A DNA stretch of 64,000 bases, taken from the NCBI RefSeq assembly GCF_000003195.3, contig NC_012876.2:4010306-4074305 (forward strand), written 5' to 3'. The stretch comes from Sorghum bicolor. Taxonomy: Eukaryota; Streptophyta; Magnoliopsida; Poales; Poaceae. This document shows, piece by piece, positions 47,366 to 58,657 of the stretch (its first letter is position 1; each line of letters opens with the position of its first letter). A model generated the notes under the pieces. That model was not told the origin of the DNA, did no database searches, and saw nothing but the letters and a program-made list of their open reading frames with translations. Made by a program: the position numbers and the translations under genes.

Positions 47366-48366
47366 CTATTCTTCTTTATGGTATCTGAGCTGTCCATGGT
47401 TGTGACCAGCTGGTGCAGGAACTTGTGGAGGAGGTGTACTGCTCGACGAGGACCCGCCGGCGGAGGGCGGCACACAACCGCTCTGGGCGACCATGGCCTG
47501 CTGCGTCACCATCTTGTCATGCTGGGTGGCGTAGAGTTCCTCCAGTACGAGGAATGAGCGAGTGGAGAGGAAGTCGTGAGAGGGCTGCTTGGAGGTGATG
47601 GTGGCGATGCAGTGGCGGTACTTGTCATTGAGGCCGCGCAGCATGTTGAGGACCTAGGACCGATTGGAGACCGGCTGGTCGAAGTCGCCGAGGGCGTCGG
47701 CGAGCTCCTTCAGGTTGGCGGTGTAGTCGGTGATGCTAAGGTCTTCCTTGTAAAGACTCCGGTATTCGGCCTCTAGGTACACGGCGCGGTGGAGCTGATG
47801 GTCACGAAACTGGTCGACGATGGCACTCTAGATCGTGAAGGCGCAACAAAGACGCCGGGGACGCGAACGATGTGCATGACGTCGCGGGACATGGTATTGA
47901 AGAGCCAGTTCATGAGGCACCGGTCCTTCATCACCCACTCTGGATCGGCAAGCTGCGCGGCAGTGGGGGCGGCTTGAATGTGGGGAAGAAGACCGATGGG
48001 TGGAGGGTAGGGTGGGGCGGTGAAGGATGCAGAAGAGGAGGTGGGAGAGCCATGGGTGGCAGTGGCGGATCTAGGATTTTAATCATGGGGGTACGAACGA
48101 AAACGATATAGTTCATCGATATGAACATAACATCACTAAACGGTGATAAAATAGTTGTGAATATAGAGTGTTAAGGTTGTTATATAAGCCGAGTAGACTA
48201 GCAATTATGTATAACAATGTATTATTCATGTATATATTATTAAAAAGTATACATATTAAATGTTTTTCAAAAAAATTTGGGGGGACAGCTGTCCCTCCAT
48301 GCTACTACTCTAGAACCGCCACGGATGGGTGGAGGGCTCAAACACGAACAGCGGGTTGTCGTCCAT
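47366..48366 (-). pseudogene. Ty1/copia gag fragment
   Basis: Starts MDDNPLFVFEPSTHG at 48366, continues past a hAT MITE with PEWVMKDRCLMNWLF, then EAEYRSLYKEDLSITDYTAN and FDQPVSNRS (followed by a TAG), then MLRGLNDKYRHCIATI and HDKMVTQQAMVAQ. This is the usual copia gag order. Stops and shifts break it and no protease, integrase or reverse transcriptase follows. Confidence 0.8.
48060..48324. mobile_element. hAT-type MITE (265 bp) inside the copia gag fragment
   Basis: Ends CAGTGGCGGATCTAG and CTAGAACCGCCACGG; 8-bp duplication ATGGGTGG at 48052-48059 and 48325-48332. Same end family as the element at 31176. Confidence 0.88.
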
Positions 48367-48409
48367 GGCGAGCAGCGGAAGAGGGAGATGAGCGCTGGTT
48401 TGCAAGGGA

Positions 48410-48570
48410 TCAAACCGAGCTAATAGATAACGTCGACGTCCCAAGCGCCACGATCGCCTACTGTGACAATGTCTCCGCCGTCTACATGAGCAAGAACCCT
48501 ATACATTTCGGCGCACCAAGCATATCGAGCTGGACATCCACTTCATGCGCCTCAGAAGAAGGAAGATGAG
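48410..48570 (+). pseudogene. Ty1/copia RNase H C-terminal fragment
   Basis: IAYCDNVSAVYMSKNPIHF and, after a one-base shift, RRTKHIELDIHFMR: the conserved end of copia RNase H. It is on the opposite strand to the gag fragment next to it, so the two were brought together by rearrangement or come from two elements. Confidence 0.8.
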
Positions 48571-48882
48571 TAGTGACATGTTGGGAGGATTTTTTTTTTG
48601 AGTGATCCATCACGACGGATAGACATATGTGTTTATTAAAGGAACAAACATAGCAGTACGAGTCCGAGGAAACATTAGTACAAGAAAGCAGCTATAGCCA
48701 GCAAGAGCAGGCCATGCAACAACATGACTGACTCCACAGGAAAGTTGGTGGCGATGGCGATTTTTTGCTGAACTTTACTAAAAGAGAACCATACGCTTAT
48801 CACTCAGCAAACAAACAAACAAACAAGCAAGCAACAGGGAAAAAATTGCAGATGTTCGGTTCGACAACGACAATCTCCCGCG
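48571..48882. other. 3' flank of the P450 gene
   Basis: A T10 run near 48590 and an (ACAA)n run near 48815. No gene. Confidence 0.4.
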
Positions 48883-50508
48883 TCAGCTGGCGTTCCTGGT
48901 GCAGCGGACGACGTGGGCACGGAGCGGGCGGCGCATGACGACGGACAGCTCCTGCTTCTCGGCGAACTCCACCGGCTCACCGGCCACCTGGACCCACTCG
49001 AACTCGGCGACGAGGCCGGCCACGAAGAGCTCGAGGTGCAGCAGCGCGAGCGCCATCCCGGGGCAGATCCGCCGCCCGGCGCCGAACGGTATCATCTTGA
49101 CCTCCTTCGCGCCGGTGAGGTCGACGTCCGCGCCTTCCCCGCCGGCCAGGAACCGCTCCGGCCGGAACCGCAGCGGGTCCGGCCACACCGCCTCGTCCAG
49201 CCCCAGCGCGACGAGCGGGAAGTTGACGGACGCGCGCCTCGGCACGCGGAAGCCTTCGAGCGACAGCCCGCCGTCGCCGCCGTCGTCGATGCCGCCGGTC
49301 GCCGCGTGCGGGATCGCGAAGTGGCCAGGCGGGTGGCGTCGGAGCCCCTCCAGCACGACGGCGCGAAGGTACGGCATCCGCGGCAGGTCCTCCTCTTGGA
49401 TGCAGGCGCTGCCGCCGCCGCCGGTGACCTGGTGGATCTCGGCACGGAGCCTCGCTTGGATCTCCGGCTGCGTCACGAGGTTGGCCATGATCCACTGCGC
49501 CTCGGTGGCCGTGTTGTCGGTGCCGACGGCGACGAACTCGGCGCACAGGCTCACCATCTCGCCCTCCGTGAGGTTCCTGCCGCCGTCTTCGGGGATCCGG
49601 AGATCCAGCAGCGTGTCCACGTACGTCGTGCCGTCGCCGTCGTCGTCGCCGGCGGCGGCGGCGTCCCGTTGCGCGCGGCACGCTCGTATGAGAGGCGCGA
49701 AGAGCTCCTCCTGGCGGCGCCGGAGGGACAGCATCTGCTCCCACCGGCGGCGGAACAGGCGCGTGGTGACCCCGGGACACACGTCGAACACCTGGAAGCC
49801 GAGCACGGACGTGAGGAACTCCCGCTGCAGCGCCTCGACGGCCGCGACGACGTCGTCGGTAGCGAGGCGGTCGCCGAAGCACATGGCGACGAGGACGTGG
49901 AACATGGCCCGGTGCAGCAGCCCCTCGACGACGACGACGACGACGGCCACCCCGTCGCCGCCGTCGGGGCCGCCCACCATCATCTGCTGCCGCGCGACGA
50001 CGGCGGCGACGAGACCCCGCAGCGCTTTGCGGCGGGCGGCGGCGAACCGGGCGAGGCGCGACGGGTGGAACAGCTTGCCGGTGAGGTTGTGACGGAGGAC
50101 GCGCCAGAGCGGGCCGTAGGCGGCGGACGTGATGTTGCGCTGGCCGCTGGAGAAGAGGCGCAAGGCGAGGCCCGCGGGGGGCCTGTCGGCGAAGGCGGCG
50201 CCGCGCTGCACCAGCGCGCGACGCGCCACGGCGTGGTCGGCGATGAAGATGGCCGGGCGGGACGGGAGGAGGTGGAGCGTGAAGATGGGGCCGTACCTGG
50301 ACCGTGCCGCGGTGAGGACGCGCTCGATGCCGAAGTTCGTTCGGCCCAGGAAGAGCAGCGGAGTGATTAGTGATAGTAGCGTCGACGGGCCCGGCGGGAG
50401 CGGCGGCGGCGTTACGGTGGCGGTGGATGGACGGCGGAGGGTGGAGAGGAGGGGGATGACCGCGATGCAGATGAGTATGGTGAGGGAGTAGTAGAGCAAG
50501 TCTTCCAT
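48883..50508 (-). CDS. Cytochrome P450, CYP89-like
   Basis: Single-exon gene of 541 residues. An N-terminal membrane anchor (LLYYSLTILICIAVIPLL) and a Pro-rich hinge (PPPLPPGP) place it on the ER. Motifs in order: SSGQRNITSAAYGPLWRVLR (C-helix region), I-helix GTDNT at about 329-333, ExxR at 387-390, FRPERF ending near 453, and heme loop FGAGRRICPG with the ligand Cys at about 482. The RYGPIFTLHL...LVQRGAAFADRPP text and the intronless layout are typical of the CYP89A group. Substrate unknown; some CYP89 enzymes act on chlorophyll breakdown products, but that cannot be assumed here. All signature residues are intact. The third base is strongly GC-biased, as is usual for intronless monocot P450 genes. 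Confidence 0.95.
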   Translation of the reverse strand: MEDLLYYSLTILICIAVIPLLSTLRRPSTATVTPPPLPPGPSTLLSLITPLLFLGRTNFGIERVLTAARSRYGPIFTLHLLPSRPAIFIADHAVARRALVQRGAAFADRPPAGLALRLFSSGQRNITSAAYGPLWRVLRHNLTGKLFHPSRLARFAAARRKALRGLVAAVVARQQMMVGGPDGGDGVAVVVVVVEGLLHRAMFHVLVAMCFGDRLATDDVVAAVEALQREFLTSVLGFQVFDVCPGVTTRLFRRRWEQMLSLRRRQEELFAPLIRACRAQRDAAAAGDDDGDGTTYVDTLLDLRIPEDGGRNLTEGEMVSLCAEFVAVGTDNTATEAQWIMANLVTQPEIQARLRAEIHQVTGGGGSACIQEEDLPRMPYLRAVVLEGLRRHPPGHFAIPHAATGGIDDGGDGGLSLEGFRVPRRASVNFPLVALGLDEAVWPDPLRFRPERFLAGGEGADVDLTGAKEVKMIPFGAGRRICPGMALALLHLELFVAGLVAEFEWVQVAGEPVEFAEKQELSVVMRRPLRAHVVRCTRNAS

Positions 50509-50859
50509 GGCTGCTGGGCTGCTGCTGCTGCCAGTGCCACTGTGCCAGCACCCAGCAGGTAGGAGACGAGACGACGAGGCATCATTTTACCGTGGTGCGG
50601 CAGCATGCAGCAGAGCCAGGTGCAACTGCGGAGTGACGTGGAAAGCGACACGACGCATGCCCGTTGGCGCGCCGGCATGCACGCACCTAGCTTTTTGTCC
50701 TTGCACTCCGGAGTGATGTGGCATGCCGCATGTACCATGCATGCATGAGTGCAAGAGAAATGCATATATACTAATAATTTCTTCTAAATGATTGAGAGCC
50801 AAATTAACTTGATATGTACTGTAACACACATGACACGTAGAGTTGTATAGCGTCTCTTA

Positions 50860-51102
50860 GGCCTTGTTTAAATCTAAAAAGATTTTGGATTTTGACACCG
50901 TAGTATTTTCGTTTTTATTTGACAAATATTGTCTAATTATGAACTAATTAGGCTTAAAAGTTTTTTCTCGCAATTTATAGGTAAATTGTGTAATTATTTT
51001 TTGTTTTCATTTATATTTCATGCTTCATGTATGTGCCGCCTGATTCAATATGACGAGAAATCTTTAAAAAATTTTAATTTTCGGAGTGAACTAAACAAGG
51101 CC
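50860..51102. mobile_element. Tourist/Harbinger-type MITE (243 bp)
   Basis: Inverted ends GGCCTTGTTTA.. and ..CTAAACAAGGCC with TTA duplications at 50857-50859 and 51103-51105. The best-preserved member of this family in the window. Confidence 0.85.
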
Positions 51103-51728
51103 TTATAGATCTAAACATTTACGCTGCCTTTGAATAGACGCAATCACAAAGGTCCAAACAGTGGGTCTGCGTGGCTGTCTAAAGGCCTAAAAAGGTTTTT
51201 TTTTTTTGAAAGACAAGGCTAAACAGTGGCGTTGCTGTATGTTTTCGTCTTTGTAGCCATGATAGCTACTGGAACCTTGTTTCCTAGAGCTTCTAGAGCG
51301 CGGCTTTAGCTTCTCCTGCTGAAGTCATACCAAAATGTATACAAAGAAACAGCTTCTTGCAAGAAGTTTGCAGGAGCTGAAGCTGTTTCCTACTTATACA
51401 AGGAGCTAGAGCCATAAAAAATATGGCTTCTCACTGCTTCTCACAAATTTAGCACAAACTATAACAAAATTCTCACTAGAACAAATTTTGTTACACTTTT
51501 TCTGGAACAACTTCAGCTAAAAAACTGCTTCATAAGAGGAACTGGAGTTAAGTCCTTTTGGGAGAAACAGCCGCACAGAGCTGATAAAAACGATCTCACA
51601 AATTACAGTTTCGGCATACGGCACATCTATACCAATCAAAGCTCTGTTTCACTAACAGAATGTCTAACAAAGGTGACGTTCTGTTTATGCTCTAACAGAG
51701 GCACAGAGCTGAAGCAGATTTAGCCCAC
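51103..51728. other. Downstream region of the BORCS8-like gene
   Basis: No gene. Repeated phrases such as GAGCTGAAGC and AGCTTCTC suggest a worn MITE; the last part is probably 3' UTR. Confidence 0.4.
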
Positions 51729-53756
51729 TCAGTCTTTATTGCCGACAGCTTCTTCAGAGTCTCTAAGCCACTCCTGAAGTTTCAGTTCCTGTTCTTCTTT
51801 GAACTTATTGTAAGCCTCCACTGTTTCGGAGACGCCGGTAGCAGGCAAGCTACGGTTCGTTCCAGTCGTACCATCTGACAACCGACTTGAAATGGGGAGG
51901 TCATCCTTTTCTGTATCTGGTGTAGATGCCCCTTGTCCACCAGCTTGTGACGATTCTGGGGCAGCAGAAGACGCTGAATTCTCGCTAATATCATCTTTGG
52001 TTGTAAAGTCAGGCTGTGGCCACCTGAAACTGGATGCCTTTTGCTTCGCAGTGTTGAACATTGAAGAGAGGTAGTTCCTTCTGCTACTTCCATTGGTAGA
52101 GCCCAATTCATCCCAAGTTCCTGAGCTTTTCCTTGACTCGAACCCCCAACTGGGGTTCTGGATCAACCTGATAGCAACGAAGTTTTCTCTTAAAACCAAC
52201 TCTACAAGATGATGCTCAGCACAGACAAGATATGTACAGCAACGAATTACGGGTTTGACAAGCGAAGTTACTATAGTGATTTATTGTCCAAGAAGCAAGA
52301 TGCTTGGAACCTAACTGGAGAGCTCAAGCAAAAGACAGTTGATCATAATTAACTTCAGACTACATAAACAACATATCAAGTTGTACTGTTCTTAAATGAA
52401 TAAGGCAAAAAGGCAAAAGCTTTTTAGCCATAAAAATGGTGATAAAAAAGTTCAGCATATTTTTAAAGATAATAGTTGTAAAAATAAAAGAAAGTCCCCA
52501 GGAATTAGTATATTTGTACCCTCTCTTTGGCTGGGTCTTTGACATTATTTGCAGTGATCTATTTATGTCCTTGATCATGTCATCAGCCAGTGGAAGTCCA
52601 AAATCAGCCATGGATCTCACAGCACAAATAGAATCCTCCATGTCTTCTGTGTGCAGTATCACCTCGTGAGTCTTTTCTGCAAGCTTACCCTGATGACAGA
52701 AACAAAACTCATGTTAGATCCATACAGAAAAATATCAGCATCTTGATGTGTAGTACCAACTACCAAGGGCAAACCACATCATCAGATGGTTTAGCAGATT
52801 ACCAGCAGGCAGCAGCAAGAGAAATATTACTTTGTTTGTTCCAGAAATTTTGTATTAGATTAATTCAGATTCAGATGATAGGACATCTTACACTAAAAAC
52901 GTGGCATCAAATTTGTGCTCCTCCGTACCATGAAGCCATATTAAAGCAGTGAATGGCTTTCATGAAACTATATCCTGCAATTCTACATCACTGGAAACCC
53001 AGTTGCTAATCAACCACAACATTAAAGCTTACCTGTATCCAAACTAAACCAAGTAGACACCCAACAGCAAGAAACTGTATTAGACAAGGCACTTGAGTGG
53101 TATCATGGTAATCTGGCAAGGATGCACATAACCCAAATCCTCAATGCAACTAACTAACAAGCTGCTAAATATGAACACCCTAATCAATTACTAGCAAGTT
53201 TGCCAGTAATGCAGCAAAACACAAAAGAATGTCCTATTCTTTTCAGCTTGCCTCCCAATAAAGCTCAAATCTTTGATTTCATCCATTACTTGGGTCGATA
53301 TACTATTCGTTACAGACGAATCGCCCCCAATAAACCAATACGAATGCTAATCCCCAAAGCACAACTCAACACGCAAAAAGGGGAGGAAGCAAAGCAATTA
53401 AGCAAAGAGGGGGAGAGGAAGGCAGGCCAGGCGGTGGACCTTGACGTCGAGGAGGAGAGGCATGGAGGCCCGGGCGTGCTGCTGGACGAAGTAGAGCCCG
53501 ACGGAGGGCTCGTTGGCGACGTACTTGATCATCCCGTCCACGCCGTCCTTCACTGCACAACCAGCACCAGACCCCCAAAAAATGACGCGGTAAGCGAGGT
53601 GCTCGACGGGAATCCCCAAAGGAGGAGGGAGAATGAGAACAGGGCGGAGGGAAATTGGTCGCCACGGTTACCGCGGAGGAAGCCGTCGGCGGGGGAGAGC
53701 GGCAACGACGACCCGGCAGCAGCGGAGGAGGAGGAGGAAGAGGGGCGGTGGTGCAT
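51729..53756 (-). CDS. BORCS8 (MEF2BNB)-like protein
   Basis: Four exons on the minus strand: 53756-53672, 53552-53440, 52689-52520 and 52167-51729, 268 residues. All junctions are GT-AG and the phases agree. After a Ser/Ala-rich N-terminus, residues about 31-120 match the BORCS8/MEF2BNB family: KYVANEPSVGLYFVQQHARA, then KTHEVILHTEDMEDSICAV. In animals BORCS8 is a subunit of the BORC complex that couples lysosomes to kinesin through ARL8. Plant homologs exist but their role is not settled. The last exon adds a Ser-rich tail of about 145 residues with no known domain, ending in an acidic amphipathic stretch (KFKEEQELKLQEWLRDSEEA). The family call is strong; function in a plant is inference. 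Confidence 0.82.
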
Positions 53757-54225
53757 GTCCGCGCCCGCCGGCGGCCGACCATCACGGACTCGCCGCCTCC
53801 GCTCGTCCAGGAGTTCTCAGATTCGCCGCCGCTCGGAGAGGAAACAGCTGCGGAAAAGATCGATTTGGGAGCCTCTCTCCGTCTATTAGAGCTATCTCTC
53901 TCTTTCTATCTCCTGCGGGGAAAGAGGTTGAAGAACAGACAAATTATTGTGCTCCTGACAGCTGCAACTACCCGCGCTATGTTACTGGAAAAATAGGATT
54001 TTCAAGCATAATTTCCTACTTGTGCAATTCCTTTTTTTCACAAATAAAAAACTCCTGCGATTATTTTTTTAATAATAATAATATAAAATCTCACAAAATT
54101 CTTGATTTCCTAGAGCTATCTCGGTCGTCAAAATCAGCAATGGAGCAAATTGGATTTTTTTGTCGTTTGGTAGATATAAGATAAAGCTCAATAATTAACA
54201 AACACTATAAAGTTTAAACATCTTA

Positions 54226-54794
54226 GGGTGTGATTGGTTTTGGGACACGGGGCTTCATTGTAGTTTTTGGATAAGATGGTCTTTGCTATATGTTTGGTTA
54301 GAGGGACGGAGACAAAGGAGATACATCACCATTGTACTTAGTTATATGTCATTTGGAGACTCGTATGTCATCCTCTCTCACCTTCTTCTCCTTCGTCCTT
54401 CAACATGCCAGGGCATGCTAGGGCCAGGGCTGAGCTCGCACCAAGGCCATGCCACCCACGCTAGGGCTGGGCTAGGGTTGCCCATGGCCAGGGCCGAGCT
54501 CGCACCAAGGCCATGCCACCCACGCTAGAGCTGGGCTAGGGATGCCCACGCCAAGGTTCGAGGCTAAGCTCGCGTGGGCATGTGGCCAACGGAAGGAGGG
54601 CACATGATGACAATAGAAGAGAACGGCGTCAAGACTCGAGAGAGGTCAAAACTCGTACATCAGATTTGAAGAGACGCCTAGGGACAACATCCTAGAAGAA
54701 TAGTCTTTTGTGGGGCAGTTCCATCTCACATGTCCCTCAAACTAGACACCTGAACGAAGTGTGATACCTATCCCGTCCCCAACCAAACACATCC
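54226..54794. mobile_element. MITE-like element with GGGTGTGATTGGTT ends
   Basis: Left GGGTGTGATTGGTTTTGGGA pairs with right TCCCCAACCAAACACATCC; TA on both sides. It contains a 64-bp tandem duplication (54418-54545; GAGCTCGCACCAAGGCC recurs at 54432 and 54496). Confidence 0.65.
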
Positions 54795-55814
54795 TAGAGT
54801 TTCTAACCCTAGAATGGAACATCAAAAATTATGAAGTTCTCAAACCTCATACATTTAATTTAACATACACCTTCTAATAATAGTCAAGGCGTCGACATGA
54901 TAGGCATTAGGTGTCCTCCAAGCAAAGGTCATGGCAGGACAGCCAACAAGAACACAAGAGAAGTCTAGAGCATCCAAGTCAGACTAGATCAATAGTAAGT
55001 TTTATTGTATATATAATTGTATATGATAGGCATTAGGTTTCCTTTTTTTGATTTGTAGCTTTCATCGCACTTCATCGATTCAGCGGATGCATTCCTCTCC
55101 ATCTTTACCAGAATCAGATACTAACTTTTTTTTTTCTTTTTTGAAATGCAGATGCTTTCAGCTGCCATATTCTGTCAGAATGAATCATTCTTTCCTTGAG
55201 CTTCATACAGTCGATACATAAGCGACTATATAAACATTAGGTATTCCGTTTATGTACACAGTTATGCAGTTTGTCTGTGGTAAATGTATATAGTTTTTAC
55301 AGCAGATGTGAGGACAAAGAAACAAGCCCCACTATCTGGTACTGATCATCCTACTGAAGAATTGTGATGCAGTGATTAACTGATAAATTGGCCCCGAAAC
55401 AATGAAGACATGGTTTTGATCTCTTCTAGTAGGGGTCTGAAGAATATCTGCAAGAGAGAGGTGCATGCAAATATATCATTACTTCACATGATAAACCTTC
55501 ATCAGACAATAGAAAACAAATATTTTGACAGGTTTCAATAATATAATAGAATGATGCTAACACAGTGGTGCAGCAAATTTGATTGAGTAACCTCCTCAAG
55601 ATAACACAGAAAATTGCAAGGAAAAGGAAAGTGCTTCACTGTTCATGACTCAAGAGGGACGCCATAACTTATGCATAGATCTCAACCTTTTCGTACTCAC
55701 ACAACAGTCTTTGTTTATTTCTTTTTTTTAAAAAAAATGTGCACTGGAGATATTTCGTTTATCTGTCAAGGTATAACTCTAAGATAAACAATTTACAAGG
55801 CATTAGCTAAGTAC
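54795..55814. other. Intergenic; no gene seen
   Basis: AT-rich. The right part (about 55400-55814) is likely the 3' UTR of the EDR2-like gene. Confidence 0.4.
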
Positions 55815-56744
55815 TTACCATTTAGAATTCTCATTTGCTTCTTCTTTGTGCAAACTTCCATTAGTATTCTGCAAAGTAGGGGATGGCTCCCTCGGATTGC
55901 CTTGGTTGTTTAACAGTTGAGAGAAACCCTGCCAAAATCCTACAGGCCGAGACTGAGTGCTTTCCTGATGCTCTTCAGATCGCTTTTCAAACAAACCAGC
56001 TGATCCTGGATTTAACTCAGAAAACCTTACAGCTCCAAGAAGTCTCTCAGGGAGCTCTGATTCATTTTGACTCTCAATGAGAAAGGCCAAATCTACAGTT
56101 AGCGTTGTGATATAGCCAAATGCCAAATGAACAATTGCATTTGCAACTATAGAAGACCCGATATCCACATCAACTTCAATGAAGTTTGATCCTTGAGTAT
56201 ACTTGCACGAGAGGGCTCTCCCCAATATACAAATGGCTTGTTCACCCACAGCAGTGCGAACAATCCAGGGCCCCTTAACAATGTTTGCTATTAACTTGAG
56301 CCTGGAGTTTCGGAAAGCATCATCTCCTTTCAAGAATTGGTCCATAAGTGAGCCTTCAGGTATAGCCTCCAGCGATACAAAGTAGAATATTGCACTGTAG
56401 TTATCCTTGGGCAGTTGCAAGTTGAATGCCCAGACAAAAGGCTGGTTACCACGTGAAACCTCCTCATCAATAGCTTTTCTAACTCGATGATTATTGTCTT
56501 TCAGGATCTCACAGATTTTTGCTGGTCCTTTGATCCAATCAAATCCAAGAGGCTTCAGAAGATATTCTCCACCTGGTATTTTTACCTTGTTTGTAAGATA
56601 TTCAGGGCCTCTGACCATAAATGAATCACCAGAAGGAGTAGCCCAGCCATTAGGACAGTTTTCAGGTGTTAGACAGGGAACTGCTCCTCCTAACTTAACA
56701 CTCTCTATCCATTGTTGCTCAGCCTCACCATTTGAAGAAGACAT
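55815..56744 (-). CDS. Short EDR2 C-terminal-domain (DUF1336) protein
   Basis: Coding exon of 309 residues, opening MSSSNGEAEQQWIESVKLGG. Residues about 10-245 are an EDR2_C domain: NGWATPSGDSFMVRGPEYL, KVKIPGGEYLLKPLGFDWI, NQPFVWAFNLQLP, then VDVDIGSSIVANAIVHLAFG and ELPERLLGAVRF. Full-length EDR2 proteins also have PH and START domains before it (about 700 residues); this one has only the C-terminal domain, as do several small plant relatives. EDR2 is a lipid-binding negative regulator of disease resistance; the role of the short form is unknown. The ATG follows directly on a CTGTAG acceptor after a T-rich tract, so a 5' UTR intron is likely. The Ser/Asn-rich tail (250-309) looks disordered. 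Confidence 0.87.
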   Translation of the reverse strand: MSSSNGEAEQQWIESVKLGGAVPCLTPENCPNGWATPSGDSFMVRGPEYLTNKVKIPGGEYLLKPLGFDWIKGPAKICEILKDNNHRVRKAIDEEVSRGNQPFVWAFNLQLPKDNYSAIFYFVSLEAIPEGSLMDQFLKGDDAFRNSRLKLIANIVKGPWIVRTAVGEQAICILGRALSCKYTQGSNFIEVDVDIGSSIVANAIVHLAFGYITTLTVDLAFLIESQNESELPERLLGAVRFSELNPGSAGLFEKRSEEHQESTQSRPVGFWQGFSQLLNNQGNPREPSPTLQNTNGSLHKEEANENSKW

Positions 56745-57138
56745 CTACAGAAAAAAAAAATCCCAGGTCTAGTGAGTTCCTTGTATATTATTGAACTGAG
56801 AGTTCTCACACAAATAGAAAGACTTGCAGAGCAATGATAATGCTCATTACTTTACAATTTAGATTGCACCAACCAAAGCATTGACTAATGTAATGTCATA
56901 AATGTTCTCCCAAATAAGGGATATTGGTCTGTAACATTGAATGAAGACATTTACCACCTGTTAATATTTGACAAAAAATCCTTCTTCCAAATGACTTTTA
57001 CATCTATGTGGCAACTAAAGAGATGAGTGATCAAATTTTGTAGGGTAAGTGATTAACATATAGTCAAGCATATTCATAGCATGGAGCATAGTTGGTGCTT
57101 CTTCCCTTGGGACTTGGTTTTTTTGTTTTGGCTCTTTT

Positions 57139-57320
57139 TTTTATCAGGTATAACTGGGATGCACACAACCCACACACTCCACACTCACACCACACACACA
57201 AGTGTGCGTGTCCATACACACGCAAAGAAGAGATTGGGAGGAGGCTCTCTAGCCTCCAGTGCACGGGAAACGCATCCAGAAAATAGGTGCGACACCACTA
57301 GACCACAAGCCCATTTGCTT
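57139..57320 (-). mobile_element. SINE in the 5' UTR intron of the EDR2-like gene
   Basis: Reverse-oriented tRNA-like head with TGGTCTAGTGG (A-box form) and a short A tail; flanked by the 13-bp duplication TTTTGGCTCTTTT (57126-57138 and 57321-57333). The B box is not clear. Confidence 0.65.
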
Positions 57321-57333
57321 TTTTGGCTCTTTT

Positions 57334-58657
57334 GAGGCCATGTAGACTTTTACCTATCTGTTTCATATTTTACACTATAATATACTTACCACAGTAAGAA
57401 TTTCCCGTCTCTTTTGCTAAAAAGCATATCATAAACTATGAAAAATGTGGTAGAAAGGACCTACACAGAGCCAGCCCTCGGTGGCATGCCTGTAATCAGG
57501 AGTATAGCAGCGTACTGCACAGAGCAGCAACTTTTTACACCACCAAATAGCTTAGGACGCAATCCAACCACAAATAAGCATTATACAGTTAGAACAGGGT
57601 AACATGTAGAACCGAACACTAGTTACTATGGTGTCGGTAAGGTGGCAGGGAAGGAGTAGGAGGAGAACCTAGACTATGCAGATTGTAGTCTCCGTTAGGA
57701 GGAGAGCGAGGTTTTGCACCTCCGGATCCCTATTTTGATCAGAGGGAAGAAGAGATAGGTAATTTCATTCTTGATTCATTCTATCAGCCGAGTGGCTTTA
57801 CATAGGCCAGTGGCCAGCTCCAATCACTCCTTAATTCTATCACTCTTTCTTGATCCTCTCAATCACTCTATCTTATTTCTTTAATTCTCTCAATTTGTTT
57901 CCCTTCCTAATTATGCCTATGACTTACCGGATCAGCCACTGGTTGCCTTGTTGCTGCGACGCTTCAATGACTTCCCCCACATGACACTAGTACTACCCAA
58001 TAAGTATGATGCAACCATGACACTTCGACGCCTACATCCACATAATAACTAGTTAAGTTCAGCAAGAAGGCATAACATCGTTGCTAATGTGATGTTCGCC
58101 TCCAACTATGGAGGTAGAAACTCCTCTAGTTCTAACTCTTCCTCCAATTCCTTGATTGACTGACAGATTTGGGAACGTCGTCCCACTGTGGGCTAAGGTT
58201 CTGCAGCCAGAGCGAGATGGTGGCGTGCCGCTAGCTGCAATGGAATCAGCTCAACAACTGCACAGCAAAGGAAAAAAAAACCTTTTTTATTTTATTTTTA
58301 ATTTTATTTTGCAGGGCTCTGCACTGTGCTAGAGGATCGGAAGTCCCTCCTTATCCAGCTACTCCACCACACCAGCAAGAAATCGCCCAGGGGCCGGCAG
58401 CATCAAAGCAGGAGGAATGAGCCAGGAGAGACCCCAAGAAGAAGGTCCCGCTGAGCCGAATCAACCCCTCGAACCTGACGAATTCGTCGGACACCACCGG
58501 ACCCGACCCCACCATCGGCCCATCTCAAGCTCTTGGCGGTTTTTGCTCGTCCAGGCTCCGTCCGACGAACAAGCAGTAGCAGCATCAGCAGCTGCTCGGG
58601 GGGAGGCGAGCGGAGCAAGCAAAGGGAATCGCGCAGGAGGGGAGCGGCAAAGCTCAC
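57334..58657 (-). other. Remainder of the probable 5' UTR intron
   Basis: No gene is seen. 57600-58060 has retroelement-LTR-like text without defined ends. Confidence 0.4.

Noticed and set aside
48899..50551. Long open frames opposite and in other frames of the P450
   Set aside because: GC-rich shadows of the real gene; Arg/Pro-rich, without motifs.
54283..54528. 81-residue frame
   Set aside because: Lies in a MITE-like element and covers its internal 64-bp duplication.
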